Shown here: in pieces, positions 35,725-44,675 of the stretch
Layout of the letters: each line of letters starts with the position of its first letter
How positions within the stretch are numbered: position 1 is the first letter of the stretch
Source of the DNA: JACPYF01 sp947085845
Lineage (GTDB): Bacteria; Patescibacteriota; Saccharimonadia; Saccharimonadales; Saccharimonadaceae
Direction: 5' to 3'
NCBI GenBank assembly: GCA_947085845.1
Contig: CAMTXO010000001.1
Span: 186,001 to 250,000, forward strand
DNA: 64,000 nucleotides
The notes under the pieces: model-generated
What the model was told of the DNA's origin: nothing
The model's input: only the letters and a program-made list of their open reading frames with translations
Database searches by the model: none
Program-made: the position numbers and the translations under genes

Positions 35725-36853
35725 TCGTTATTATAACTACAAGCCCCATCAGTGCCATAAAGCTATAGCCAACTATAGAATCTTCTAAATCTTTGGTGAG
35801 TGGTTTTTTAATGGCACGGAACAATAGTGTCAAGAATAGTCGTCCGCCGTCTAGAGCTGGAATAGGCAGTACATTCATAACTGCCAGCGTGAGAGAGATA
35901 ATGGCAGTCAAGAAAATTAATGTCGACGCTCCTGCATTTTGTGCTGCTGGGAAAAATACCCCGACTATACTGAGTGGCCCTCCGACTGAATTACCTGCTG
36001 CTGATATTTCTTGGCTACCTTTTTCTCTGGCGTCTTTATCGCCGCTCAATTGCGATGCCAAGCCGCTGGTTAATTTTGCAATTAAATCACCCAATCCTTG
36101 GAGCGTCATAATACTAAATTGTACTGTTGTTCCAACTCCTACAATTGGTGCTGACCATGTAGAATAGCGAACTGTCTGAGAGCTTGTTGCGACACCAAGC
36201 ACACCCTTTTCGGCATGTGGCTTATAACGAAGCTGAACAAACACGCTAAATGTTTGACCACTCCTGTCGTACTTTACCTCGACGGTCTTTCCATGGTTAG
36301 CATCCGTTATCTTGACGAGGTCGTTCGGTTCTACGATCTTTTGACCAGCTACGCTAACGATTCTATCATTCACTTTAAGTCCTATTTTATCCGCAGGCGA
36401 TCCTTGTCCCACAAAAGTCACCTTTAGTGGCGTTTGGACTTCACGCGTATCTGAAGGTATAGTAAATTGATCTGGGGTAACTTTCGGCATACCAATAACA
36501 GCCAAAAGAGTTAGTGCAAGGATTGCAAATAACCAGTTCATACCCACGCCCGCTAGTAGAATCTTAGTCTTCACCCATAAGCTTGCAGCGCCATAGTCTC
36601 CCTTACCACTTGCTGAATCGTTCTCTCCCTTTAGCCTGACAAAGCCACCGAGTGGTAGCCAGTTGATACTGAGTAGTATGTTGTTCTTTAGAATTATGCT
36701 GGTAAATTTCGGAGGGAAGCCTATGCCGAATTCTTTAACAACTACTCCGTTGCGTCGAGCAACAATGGCATGCCCAAGCTCGTGAATGACCACCAAAAAA
36801 GTAAGGATTAATAACCCCATGCCAATCTGCGCTAGAAATACTAAAAGAGGCAC
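35693..36853 (-). CDS. rseP: Site-2 protease RseP-type
   Basis: A 386-residue M50 intramembrane metalloprotease with HELGH near residue 25, a single PDZ domain (about 150-215, VGQGSPADKIGLKVNDRIVSVAGQ), and the second motif LPIPALDGGRLF near 335. It cuts membrane-bound signalling proteins or remnants of signal peptides. It sits in the uppS operon, as commonly found in bacteria. Confidence 0.93.
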   Translation of the reverse strand: MPLLVFLAQIGMGLLILTFLVVIHELGHAIVARRNGVVVKEFGIGFPPKFTSIILKNNILLSINWLPLGGFVRLKGENDSASGKGDYGAASLWVKTKILLAGVGMNWLFAILALTLLAVIGMPKVTPDQFTIPSDTREVQTPLKVTFVGQGSPADKIGLKVNDRIVSVAGQKIVEPNDLVKITDANHGKTVEVKYDRSGQTFSVFVQLRYKPHAEKGVLGVATSSQTVRYSTWSAPIVGVGTTVQFSIMTLQGLGDLIAKLTSGLASQLSGDKDAREKGSQEISAAGNSVGGPLSIVGVFFPAAQNAGASTLIFLTAIISLTLAVMNVLPIPALDGGRLFLTLLFRAIKKPLTKDLEDSIVGYSFMALMGLVVIITIADVFKIQSL

Positions 36854-36856
36854 CAG

Positions 36857-37546
36857 CTATGCACCATACCTTCTGCCTCTTTGGCTATACTCTTTTATGA
36901 TATTCTTAACATCGTCCGCGTCCATATCTGGCCAATCTTTATCGACAAATAATAGCTCACTATAGGCAGCACGCCAAAGCATAAAGTTACTTAATCGTTG
37001 CTCGCCCGAAGTCCGCACGATGATATCACATGGCGGCACATCTGGTGCATATAGATTCTTACTGATATTCTCTTCACTCACCTCATCACCACTAGCAACA
37101 AGTTTCTTCACCGCTTCGACAATCTCTTTTTGCCCACCGTAGTTAAAACATAAAAGTACTGTTGCACGTGTGTTATTAGCTGTTTTTTCTTCGGCATTTC
37201 GCGCTGCCTGAATAATTTTTTTATCCAACCTATCGTCCGTACCAGCTACTATTATGCGCACATTCTCACCGAGAACTTCATCGAGGTCCGATGTAAACAT
37301 GCGCAACATTAGCTTCATCAAGTAGCTGATTTCTTTTTCTGTGCGATCCCAGTTTTCAGTAGAAAATGCGTAAAACGAAATGTATTTTACACCAGCATCA
37401 ACACTAGCTCTTGTAATGTCTTTTACTCTATTGTAGCCAGCTAAATGACCTTCATACGTCGGTAAACCATGACCTTTAGCCCATCGACGATTGCCGTCCA
37501 TGATATAGCCAATATGAGCTGGTACTGTATCTGCTTGCTTATTCAT
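36857..37546 (-). CDS. uppS: Undecaprenyl diphosphate synthase
   Basis: A 229-residue cis-prenyltransferase with HIGYIMDGNRRWAKGHG (catalytic Asp near 16), FSTENWDR near 68 and C-terminal VRTSGEQRLSNFMLWRAAYSEL. It makes the undecaprenyl carrier used in peptidoglycan assembly. Its start codon shares 1 base with the frr stop. CDP-diglyceride synthase (cdsA), the usual neighbour, is missing here. Confidence 0.95.
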   Translation of the reverse strand: MNKQADTVPAHIGYIMDGNRRWAKGHGLPTYEGHLAGYNRVKDITRASVDAGVKYISFYAFSTENWDRTEKEISYLMKLMLRMFTSDLDEVLGENVRIIVAGTDDRLDKKIIQAARNAEEKTANNTRATVLLCFNYGGQKEIVEAVKKLVASGDEVSEENISKNLYAPDVPPCDIIVRTSGEQRLSNFMLWRAAYSELLFVDKDWPDMDADDVKNIIKEYSQRGRRYGA

Positions 37547-38100
37547 CAGATCGTAAGGATTTCTTTTTCCTTTACCTTTGTAATTTCTTCTATTTTTGAT
37601 TGAAATTCTGCAATAGAGGTATCAAGATCTTTTTCTACACGCTTGAAGTCATCTTCTGAAAGTTGTTTGTCGTTTTTCATGTTTTTTGCATCTTTAAGAC
37701 CATCCTGACGGACGTTGCGGAGTGCTATGCGACAATCTTCAACCTTTTCACCAAGCTGTTTAACAATTTGGTGTCGACGCTCTTCGGTAAGCTGAGGTAC
37801 TGGAACTCGAACAATCCTTCCGTCATCGCTTGGGTTAAAGCCAAGGCTTTGATTGCCACGGATAGCGGCAACAATCGCCGCAACATTTGCTGGATCAAAA
37901 GGAGTTACTTGAATAAGTTGGGGTTCAGGAGCAGTAATAGTAGCCGCTTGATTAAGCGGTAGTTGCGTACCATACACTTCGACAAATATACCATCTAGCA
38001 TACTGGGGTGGGCACGACCTGTACGAATCTTTTTTAGCTCGTCTTCAAAATGAGAGACGGCTGTGGCCATTCTGGTTTCAAGAGGTTTTGTATCAAACAT
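37546..38100 (-). CDS. frr: Ribosome recycling factor
   Basis: A 184-residue RRF: three-helix bundle with LKKIRTGRAHPSMLDGIFVEVYGTQLPLNQAATITAPEPQ near residues 24-63 and PVPQLTEERRHQIVKQLGEKVEDCRIALRNVR near 110. It releases post-termination ribosomes with EF-G. Order rpsB-tsf-frr-uppS matches bacteria in general except that pyrH is missing between tsf and frr. Confidence 0.96.
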   Translation of the reverse strand: MFDTKPLETRMATAVSHFEDELKKIRTGRAHPSMLDGIFVEVYGTQLPLNQAATITAPEPQLIQVTPFDPANVAAIVAAIRGNQSLGFNPSDDGRIVRVPVPQLTEERRHQIVKQLGEKVEDCRIALRNVRQDGLKDAKNMKNDKQLSEDDFKRVEKDLDTSIAEFQSKIEEITKVKEKEILTI

Positions 38101-38119
38101 AATACTACTATTGTAGCAT

Positions 38120-38716
38120 TTATTCGCTTACACCAAGCTCGATACGGCGAATCTGACGAACAACAATATTCTCGCCTAGTTTTGCGATGTGTTCTTTTAC
38201 CAAATCACCAACTGTTTGGTCTGGGTTTTTGATAAACGGTTGATCAAGTAGTGTCTTTTCTGCAAAATATTTTGCGATCTGACCAGAAATAATTTTTTCA
38301 ATCATATCGGCCGGCTTGCCATCATTTTTGGCCTTTTCACTAAACTCAGCCGTAACTCGTGCTTTTTCGTCGTCAGAAATATCATTGCTACTAATATATT
38401 CTGGTGCACTCGCAGAAACATGAAGAGCAATATCGTGGACAAGGTTTTTAAAATCATCAGTCCGCGCGACAAAATCTGTCTCGCAATTAACTTCAACTAG
38501 CACACCTATACGGTCGCTATGTACGTAGCTATCTACTAAACCTTCTAATGCTTCTCGTTCGCCTTTTTTCTCGGCTCGAGTGAGACCTTTTTTACGCATA
38601 GCCTCTAAGGCTTTATCAAAATCACCTTCCGCTTCGGTGAGAGCTTTTTTTGCATCAGTAAGACCAACTCCTGTAAGATCTTTGAGTTTCTTTACTTCTT
38701 CTAATGACACGCTCAT
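38120..38716 (-). CDS. tsf: Elongation factor Ts, short form
   Basis: A 198-residue EF-Ts: N-terminal UBA-like domain (VKKLKDLTGVGLTDAKKALTEAEGD), the TDFVAR signature near residue 81, and one core domain. The second core subdomain of E. coli EF-Ts (283 residues) is mostly missing, as often in small genomes. It recycles EF-Tu GDP. It directly follows rpsB with no spacing. Confidence 0.95.
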   Translation of the reverse strand: MSVSLEEVKKLKDLTGVGLTDAKKALTEAEGDFDKALEAMRKKGLTRAEKKGEREALEGLVDSYVHSDRIGVLVEVNCETDFVARTDDFKNLVHDIALHVSASAPEYISSNDISDDEKARVTAEFSEKAKNDGKPADMIEKIISGQIAKYFAEKTLLDQPFIKNPDQTVGDLVKEHIAKLGENIVVRQIRRIELGVSE

Positions 38717-39424
38717 TTATTTTGTCTCCTTTTTGACGGCTGCTTGTCCCTGCTCGACTGCCTGTTTCACATAATCAAGTATCAAACTAATGCCTTTGAT
38801 TGCATCATCGTTACCAGGGATAACATAGTCGATATCACTTGGATCAGCGTTGCTATCAACAATTCCAATAACTGGTACGCCTAGTTTTTTAGCTTCTCGA
38901 ACTGCATTCGCGTCTGAAAGAATATCAACCACCAAAACAACACCAGGCTTTCCTTCTAGGTTCTTGATTCCACCGTATTTCTTGTTTAGCTCTTCTATCT
39001 CTTCGGCGAAACGTTGTACCTCTAACTTGTTGTAGCGTTTTTCTAAATCACCATTGAACATTTTATTTTCAAGTTGTTGCATGTGTTTTATTTGCGCGCC
39101 GACTGTTTTTGAGTTTGTAAGAGTTCCACCAACCCAACGTTCGGTTACAAATGGCTGTCCAACTTCTTCGGCAGCAGTTCGAACAACATCTTTAGCTTGT
39201 TTTTTAGTACCAACAAATAGTACTTTTTTTCCACTCGCAACAGTTTGACTGATGAAAGGAAGAGCTACTTCTAGCCCTTCAGCAGTTTTCATAAGATCAA
39301 TAATGTGGCTGTCTTGACGTTTACTGTGTATGTATGGCGCCATTTTCGGGTGCCAACGACTTGTTTTGTGCCCAAAATGAAGCCCAGCTTCGAGCAATTG
39401 TTTTACATCAACCTTTACGGCCAT
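38717..39424 (-). CDS. rpsB: 30S ribosomal protein uS2
   Basis: A 235-residue uS2 with LLEAGLHFGHKTSRWHPKMAPYI near residue 10 and the C-terminal GVPVIGIVDSNADPSDIDYVIPGNDDA. First gene of the rpsB-tsf-frr-uppS-rseP-CPBP transcription unit; its promoter lies at 39513-39541. Confidence 0.97.
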   Translation of the reverse strand: MAVKVDVKQLLEAGLHFGHKTSRWHPKMAPYIHSKRQDSHIIDLMKTAEGLEVALPFISQTVASGKKVLFVGTKKQAKDVVRTAAEEVGQPFVTERWVGGTLTNSKTVGAQIKHMQQLENKMFNGDLEKRYNKLEVQRFAEEIEELNKKYGGIKNLEGKPGVVLVVDILSDANAVREAKKLGVPVIGIVDSNADPSDIDYVIPGNDDAIKGISLILDYVKQAVEQGQAAVKKETK

Positions 39425-39512
39425 GGTATGTACTCCTTTTTCTTCGTCTACAAACCTGATATATCAGGAGTTAATTTGCAGACTGTTTCGTTAAAATAAT
39501 GTTACGTTTATT

Positions 39513-39541
39513 ATTGTACCTCAGTTAAATGATTTATGCAA
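39513..39541 (-). promoter_or_regulatory. Strong sigma70 promoter of rpsB
   Basis: On the minus strand TTGCAT, a 17-base spacer and TACAAT. The resulting leader of about 80 bases contains the palindrome CCTGATATATCAGG (39456-39469) and ends in AAGGAG before the rpsB ATG. This is one of few long leaders in the window and could host autoregulation by uS2. Confidence 0.75.
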
Positions 39542-39630
39542 CTTGACCGCTCCCTCTGATAAATGGTATGTTTGATGGATCGTTTTACTTTATAAAGGTG
39601 AACTACGAACATTTTGGAGAAAGGAATTAC

Positions 39631-39843
39631 ATGCCTCTACTTGAAATAGCAGTACTTGCATGCGTAGTGGTATTTGGTTACTACTACTCACTAGGCGCAG
39701 TGAAGCTGTACCTCCCCAGAGCGCCCTACGTTGAGGAAACTCACCACTGGGGACCATTCAAAACATTTGCGATTGTCGCATCAACAGTTGTGTGGCCAGC
39801 CTCTTGGGCAATCGTGAGCCTGTGTAGGCTAAAATCTACATAA
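39631..39843 (+). CDS. Unknown small membrane protein
   Basis: A 70-residue protein starting MPLLEIAVLACVVVFGYYYS, with two hydrophobic segments (residues 3-22 and 46-62). GGAGAAAGGA stands just before the ATG, so 39631 is chosen over an upstream in-frame ATG. A strong terminator follows, so it forms a one-gene unit. Function unknown. Confidence 0.6.
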   Translation: MPLLEIAVLACVVVFGYYYSLGAVKLYLPRAPYVEETHHWGPFKTFAIVASTVVWPASWAIVSLCRLKST

Positions 39844-39860
39844 GAGCACTCCAAAAATCA

Positions 39861-39899
39861 GCCCGCATCTTACTACAATAGTGAGATGCGGGCCTTTTT
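39861..39899 (+). terminator. Rho-independent terminator
   Basis: GCCCGCATCT (39861-39870) pairs with AGATGCGGGC (39884-39893), extended by TACTA/TAGTG, and TTTTTC follows. It ends the small membrane gene. Confidence 0.92.
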
Positions 39900-39942
39900 C
39901 TTTATAAATCGATACATTGTGCAATCCTCACCTTGTTACTCT

Positions 39943-39971
39943 TTGACTTTTCTCCTTCAATCAGATACAAT
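39943..39971 (+). promoter_or_regulatory. Sigma70 promoter of rpmE-prfA
   Basis: TTGACT (39943-39948), 17 bases, TACAAT (39966-39971). Only 10 bases lie between the -10 box and the rpmE ATG at 39982, so the transcript should be almost leaderless. Confidence 0.8.
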
Positions 39972-39981
39972 AGTCCAGATT

Positions 39982-40314
39982 ATGAAAAAAGGAATACATC
40001 CAACTACATACCGACCTGTTGTTTTTCAAGACGACCAGGCCAAGTTTGCTTTTTTGACTCAGTCAACTGCAACAACTGACGACACTATTAAATGGGAAGA
40101 CGGCAACACTTATCCATTAGTTAAAATTCACATCAGTTCTGCAAGTCATCCATTCTTTACCGGTGAAGAAAAAATCATCGACACAGAAGGTCGTGTTGAT
40201 CGATTTAAAGCTCGTTTTGAAGCTGCAGCAAAGCGTAAAGATGCTTTAGGAAACAAAGCTAAAAAAGCTACAGTCAAGGCTGACAAAAAAGCCGAAGCTA
40301 CTACTGCCAAATAA
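39982..40314 (+). CDS. rpmE2: 50S ribosomal protein bL31, type B
   Basis: A 110-residue type B bL31 without zinc cysteines: MKKGIHPTTYRPVVFQDDQ, IKWEDGNTYPLVKIHISSASHPFFTG. The C-terminus is extended by a Lys/Ala-rich tail (KKATVKADKKAEATTAK). The zinc-free form is used when zinc is scarce in other bacteria. Followed by prfA after 19 bases, a common pairing. Confidence 0.93.
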   Translation: MKKGIHPTTYRPVVFQDDQAKFAFLTQSTATTDDTIKWEDGNTYPLVKIHISSASHPFFTGEEKIIDTEGRVDRFKARFEAAAKRKDALGNKAKKATVKADKKAEATTAK

Positions 40315-40333
40315 CAGATAGGGAGGGCGCTTT

Positions 40334-41383
40334 ATGAACATTGATATGCCCGCTTTGCAGAGTGAAAAGGCAGAACTTGAGAAGTTTCTCTCTAACCCAG
40401 AGGCTTTTTCTGATCCCGAATATACTAGTAAGTCAAAAAGGCTTAGTGAAATTGATACTATCGTAGAAAAATCCGAGCTAATCGATAATTTAAAAAAACA
40501 ACTGAGCGAGACACGTGAACTAGCAGGTGGTGATGGAGAGCTGGCAGAACTAGCAAAGATTGAAATGGCTGAAAATGAAGATACATTGGCGAATTTACAA
40601 GAAGAGCTTTCAGAAATCTTGACACCAAGCGACCCCAATAACAGCAAAAATGTCATTATCGAAATTCGTGCCGGTGCTGGCGGTGACGAAGCAAGTCTTT
40701 TTGCCAGTGAACTGCTACGTTCATACCTACGCTACTGCGAAAACAACAACTTCAAAACTGAAATCATGAGCGAGAACGCCAATGATGTTGGCGGTTATAA
40801 AGAAGTTGTATTTGAAGTCAAAGGCGATTCACCTTATGCATCACTCAAGTTTGAGAGTGGAGTGCACCGTGTACAACGAATACCAGCAACCGAAAGCCAG
40901 GGTCGTGTACATACAAGCACTGTAACTGTGGCAGTTCTCCCCGAGGCAGAAGAAAAAGATATAGAGATCAATCAAAATGACCTTAAAGTCGATGTGTATC
41001 GTGCAGGTGGCCATGGTGGTCAATCAGTGAACACAACTGATTCTGCCGTGCGTATTACTCACCTGCCCACAGGCCTAGTTGTAACAAATCAAGATGAAAA
41101 GTCCCAAATTAAAAACAAGGCTAAAGCTATGAGCGTCTTGCGTTCACGCCTGCTGCAGCAAAAAATCGACGAAGAAAACGCCAAGACAGCTAGTGAACGA
41201 CGCTCGTTAATAGGCTCAGGCGATCGTAGTGAAAAAATCCGTACCTATAATTTCCCACAAGACCGAATAACTGATCACCGCATAGGCTATTCACGTAGCA
41301 ATATACCTGCTGCAATGAACGGTGATATCCAAGATTTGATTGACGAGCTACGAACAGCTGAACGAAAGATTACTAGCAGTTAA
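40334..41383 (+). CDS. prfA: Peptide chain release factor 1
   Basis: A 349-residue RF1 with the PAT tripeptide (RVQRIPATESQGRVH near residue 183) reading UAG/UAA and GGQ (RAGGHGGQSVN near 229). AGGGAGG stands ahead of the start. Its 3' end overlaps the convergent DUF218-like gene by 11 bases. prmC, which methylates the GGQ glutamine, lies 1.4 kb further on the same strand. Confidence 0.96.
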   Translation: MNIDMPALQSEKAELEKFLSNPEAFSDPEYTSKSKRLSEIDTIVEKSELIDNLKKQLSETRELAGGDGELAELAKIEMAENEDTLANLQEELSEILTPSDPNNSKNVIIEIRAGAGGDEASLFASELLRSYLRYCENNNFKTEIMSENANDVGGYKEVVFEVKGDSPYASLKFESGVHRVQRIPATESQGRVHTSTVTVAVLPEAEEKDIEINQNDLKVDVYRAGGHGGQSVNTTDSAVRITHLPTGLVVTNQDEKSQIKNKAKAMSVLRSRLLQQKIDEENAKTASERRSLIGSGDRSEKIRTYNFPQDRITDHRIGYSRSNIPAAMNGDIQDLIDELRTAERKITSS

Positions 41384-42119
41384 TATTGATTCGCCAACAG
41401 CCTGGCGTGTTTGAACGTACAACCACATTTGCAGCCTCTAGTTCTTCGACTAAATCCCAAATATTACTCATATATTCCTTAAACTCATGCGGGTGATTCT
41501 CTGCCCACTCCCCCATTTTCTTTGCGTATTCCAGCGAATCCTGAGAGCCAAAACGTGTTACATCAGATGCCCTACCACCTACCAAAAATTGATGCGGCGG
41601 AATATTCTTCGCACGTTCGGTCCAATCTATATCCTCTTGAGCGCTGCGATGTTCATGCGACTCGACATGTTTGACTTCTTTAAACAGCGAATACATATCA
41701 CTTTCGGCAACCAATCGCTGAGCGTGACCAGTGCTAGTAACTACATATGCTGATTCAACATTCAACAGGTTTTGCTTCATCCAGCTCAGTGTCCCATGCA
41801 GATCAGTTACGGTATTTACGCCATATGAAAATATCAGATCAAAATCTTCTACCTCAAATATGCTATGCATCCTCATGGCGGCATATGCATGGTGAATAGC
41901 TAGTGGTAAACGATTGTGTAACGGCCAACCACCAAATAATACTAGCAGTACGTTTGCACGACCATGCTCTTCGCGCAGCTGTTGAACCAATTCAGCACCT
42001 ATACGAAATCTAGATAACGCCCTGTCGCTAACATCCCTGGGGTCATCGGTCGGTAGATTCGTAGGTATAAATACTGCAAATTTTTGCGGTTTCTCAATTG
42101 TTCGTATGTCCACACCCAT
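41373..42119 (-). CDS. DUF218-like (YdcF/SanA) protein
   Basis: A 248-residue protein with a possible DUF218 core: a strand ANVLLVLFGGWP near residue 57, NTVTDLHGTLSWMKQN near 103 and VVTSTGHAQRLVAE near 126. DUF218 members include YdcF and ElyC-type envelope proteins. No membrane helix is present, so it is cytoplasmic. Start 42119 is set by the perfect extended -10 (TGCTATAAT, 42131-42139), since the TTG at 42128 is too near it. Confidence 0.5.
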   Translation of the reverse strand: MGVDIRTIEKPQKFAVFIPTNLPTDDPRDVSDRALSRFRIGAELVQQLREEHGRANVLLVLFGGWPLHNRLPLAIHHAYAAMRMHSIFEVEDFDLIFSYGVNTVTDLHGTLSWMKQNLLNVESAYVVTSTGHAQRLVAESDMYSLFKEVKHVESHEHRSAQEDIDWTERAKNIPPHQFLVGGRASDVTRFGSQDSLEYAKKMGEWAENHPHEFKEYMSNIWDLVEELEAANVVVRSNTPGCWRININC

Positions 42120-42141
42120 AATTAACAATAATTATAGCATG

Positions 42142-42167
42142 AAAAAATACCCCCATATCGCTGGGGG
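42142..42167 (-). terminator. Terminator of the 120-residue gene
   Basis: CCCCC (42150-42154) pairs with GGGGG (42163-42167), and on the minus strand TATTTTTTC follows. Confidence 0.9.
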
Positions 42168-42216
42168 CGGGCGTCCGATTGACGGAAGTTCTTGCTTGAG
42201 AGCTATTGAAGCGTGA

Positions 42217-42579
42217 CTACGCCTCGATCTTGATGCGCGGCTTCTTGAAGGTCGAAAGTCCGAAAACCTCGATGACCTGCTCGATGGTTGCCGAGTACTT
42301 TTGCAAGTACTCTCGGACATAGCGTGTGTCCACTCCGTAGAGGTCTCCGTTCGAGAACGGAACAAGGATGAAATCCCTGATCACAATGTGCCCCTTGAGA
42401 AGCTTGTCCATCAGCTCGTAGCTGCCTGTGAGCCATGGCTGTTCTGCCATGTACTTCTCATCTGTGAACGTGAAGTATGTCGGACGATAGCCCTCTTCTT
42501 CACGCAGGTTGAAATCTTCTTCGGTCATCACAACCGTAATTCCGTTGTTAGTCCAACGAACAAATGCTTGTTCTTCCAT
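42217..42579 (-). CDS. Unknown 120-residue protein
   Basis: A soluble protein (MEEQAFVRWTNNGITVVMTEEDF...KKPRIKIEA) without recognisable domain. AAGGA stands about 8 bases before the ATG, and it has its own terminator. Its codons are noticeably more GC-rich (many third-position C and G) than its neighbours, a sign of recent transfer or special expression. The leader repeats GGACCCGAA twice. Confidence 0.65.
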   Translation of the reverse strand: MEEQAFVRWTNNGITVVMTEEDFNLREEEGYRPTYFTFTDEKYMAEQPWLTGSYELMDKLLKGHIVIRDFILVPFSNGDLYGVDTRYVREYLQKYSATIEQVIEVFGLSTFKKPRIKIEA

Positions 42580-42712
42580 CTTTTATTTCCTTCGGGTCCA
42601 CTGTTCTCTCGAAATGAGAGGATTCGGGTCCTATGGTAGGATATACGTACGCTGTCACCTTGCAAATCTTCACAAATAGACAGTCTTTATATTATAAATT
42701 AATGCATATATT

Positions 42713-42741
42713 TTGTCAATATATAACACCTGTGAGATAAT
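42713..42741 (+). promoter_or_regulatory. Sigma70 promoter of prmC
   Basis: TTGTCA (42713-42718), 17 bases, GATAAT (42736-42741), then 7 bases to the ATG at 42749. This rules out the upstream in-frame ATG at 42740, which lies inside the -10 box. Confidence 0.7.
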
Positions 42742-42748
42742 GGTGCCT

Positions 42749-43570
42749 ATGGATATAAAAAGATGGCTTAACCAAGCAGCCAAAAAATTATCTACTGCCG
42801 GCATCGACTCCGCTCGACTTGATGTGGAAATATTACTATCTGCCTCACTATACAAGTCACGAGAATATTTGTTGGCACATTCTGACCAAGAACTCTCAGA
42901 TACAGAAATAGCCCAAGTTGATAAGTGGCTACACCGGCGCATAAAACGAGAACCAATCGCTTATATAGTAGAGCACAAAGAGTTTTATGGACGAGATTTT
43001 ATAGTCTCGCCGAATGTGCTTATACCCCGCCCAGAATCAGAGTTGATCATCGAGGTCGTCAAACAGCACAACCTGAACGGTCGCGTGCTAGATGTTGGCT
43101 GCGGTAGCGGCTGCCTGGGCTTATCTCTCAAGGCTGAAATACCTTCTATAGAGCTCACCTTGTCAGATATCAGTCCTTCTGCTCTAGATATTGCTCGAAA
43201 GAATGCAAAAAAACTAGGTATAAAACCCGTTCGATATATTGCGTCAGATCTTTTAGGACACTGGCTCGGTCACAACAAGCCAAAGCCGTTTAATCTAATC
43301 GTTGCTAACCTTCCCTACGTTGATAAAAGTTGGGAGGTATCCCCCGAAACACGTTTTGAGCCAAACATCGCGCTATTTTCAGGCGACCAAGGGCTAGATC
43401 ATATAAATCGTCTCATCAGACAAGCTAGAAGTCTTGTATTACCTGGCGGACATTTGCTTTTAGAGGCGGACCCTCGACAGCACCAAAACATAACAGACTA
43501 CGCAAAAGAGCATGGATTCTTGTTAGTAAGTCGCGAAGGCTTTATTGCACTATATACGCTTCGAGCGTAA
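42749..43570 (+). CDS. prmC: Release factor glutamine methyltransferase PrmC
   Basis: A 273-residue PrmC/HemK: N-terminal helical domain (MDIKRWLNQAAKKLSTAGIDSARLDVEILL), motif I VLDVGCGSGCLGL near 116, and the catalytic motif as NLPY (LIVANLPYVDKS near 182) in place of the usual NPPY. It methylates Gln in the GGQ loop of RF1 and RF2. The 3' end overlaps htrA by 29 bases (convergent). Confidence 0.92.
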   Translation: MDIKRWLNQAAKKLSTAGIDSARLDVEILLSASLYKSREYLLAHSDQELSDTEIAQVDKWLHRRIKREPIAYIVEHKEFYGRDFIVSPNVLIPRPESELIIEVVKQHNLNGRVLDVGCGSGCLGLSLKAEIPSIELTLSDISPSALDIARKNAKKLGIKPVRYIASDLLGHWLGHNKPKPFNLIVANLPYVDKSWEVSPETRFEPNIALFSGDQGLDHINRLIRQARSLVLPGGHLLLEADPRQHQNITDYAKEHGFLLVSREGFIALYTLRA

Positions 43571-44654
43571 CATCCATCTCTTTTTTCTGGCCATCACGTA
43601 AAACAGTCAAAGTCACTTTATCTCCCGGAGTATACTGTGCTAATAACAGTGACAGTGCATTATTTTGATCTACTTCCGTGTTCCCGACTTTCACTATGAT
43701 GTCTTTATCTTTTAGGCCCGCCTTTGCCGCTGGGCTATTCCCTATAACTGAGGAACTGTTTTCTTGGTACACATATGCACCTTTCTTAACAGGCAAATTA
43801 AGCTTTTCAGCAATAGCAGGAGTGATACTAACATATGTTACTCCCAGGTAAGCTCTTTGCACTTTTCCTGTTGCCAGCAGCCCTTTTACTAGACCTTTGG
43901 CTGCATTTATAGGGATTGCAAAACCTATGCCTTGCGAATCGGCTGCAACGGCTGTATTAATGCCAATTATCTCGCTATTGAGGTTAACGAGCGGTCCACC
44001 AGAATTACCCGGATTTATCGCAGCATCTGTCTGCAGCAGGTTCTCTAACGACTCGCCTTGTGACGAGCCGTTATCGGCCGTTATCGGCCTACCGATACCA
44101 GATACAATCCCGCTTGTAACGCTGTTCTGAAATTCACCCAGAGCATTGCCGATTGCTAGCACTTTTTGGCCGACTTTAACCTTTGATGAATTACCTAGAT
44201 TGGCAGGAACCAAACCACGAGGAGGGTCAGTAATTTTGAGGAATGCTATATCGTTCAGAGGATCAACGCCAACTAATTTAACATTGTGATGAACCGAACC
44301 ATCGTTCATGACGATTGACACTTCACTAGCGCCATTAATCACATGCTTGTTAGTCAAAATGTAACCATCTTTACTGATTATCACACCAGTCCCTGCACCC
44401 TCTGATGCTGTTTGATAATATCCTGTAGTAGTTATGAGTGTTGTCGTTACCGAAACCACACTAGGTGAAACCTTTTGGGCTACTTTGCTAGTTACTTGCT
44501 CGTCACTAGATACAACCGTATTGACAGTACTAACTGCATTGCGACTACTAATCAGACCACTGCTTAAAAATACCCAGCTTCCCAAAAAGCTCGCAACAAA
44601 ACAAAAGAAAAGTATTACTAAAAATCTTCCGATTGAATTTTTGCCCTCGTTCAT
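43542..44654 (-). CDS. HtrA/DegP-like serine protease
   Basis: A 370-residue anchored protease: membrane helix near residues 10-32, trypsin-like domain with His in LTNKHVINGA near 104, Asp in DPLNDIAFLKI near 135 and Ser in INPGNSGGPL near 217, and one PDZ domain at the C-terminus. It degrades or refolds damaged exported proteins. GGGGG precedes the ATG by 4 bases. Confidence 0.93.
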   Translation of the reverse strand: MNEGKNSIGRFLVILFFCFVASFLGSWVFLSSGLISSRNAVSTVNTVVSSDEQVTSKVAQKVSPSVVSVTTTLITTTGYYQTASEGAGTGVIISKDGYILTNKHVINGASEVSIVMNDGSVHHNVKLVGVDPLNDIAFLKITDPPRGLVPANLGNSSKVKVGQKVLAIGNALGEFQNSVTSGIVSGIGRPITADNGSSQGESLENLLQTDAAINPGNSGGPLVNLNSEIIGINTAVAADSQGIGFAIPINAAKGLVKGLLATGKVQRAYLGVTYVSITPAIAEKLNLPVKKGAYVYQENSSSVIGNSPAAKAGLKDKDIIVKVGNTEVDQNNALSLLLAQYTPGDKVTLTVLRDGQKKEMDVTLEAYIVQ

Positions 44655-44675
44655 TTTACCCCCTTTTAATCGACG

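Noticed and set aside
42132..42436. Arg/Ser-rich minus-strand frames across the 120-residue gene
   Set aside because: Low-complexity translations of the alternate frames of a GC-rich gene.
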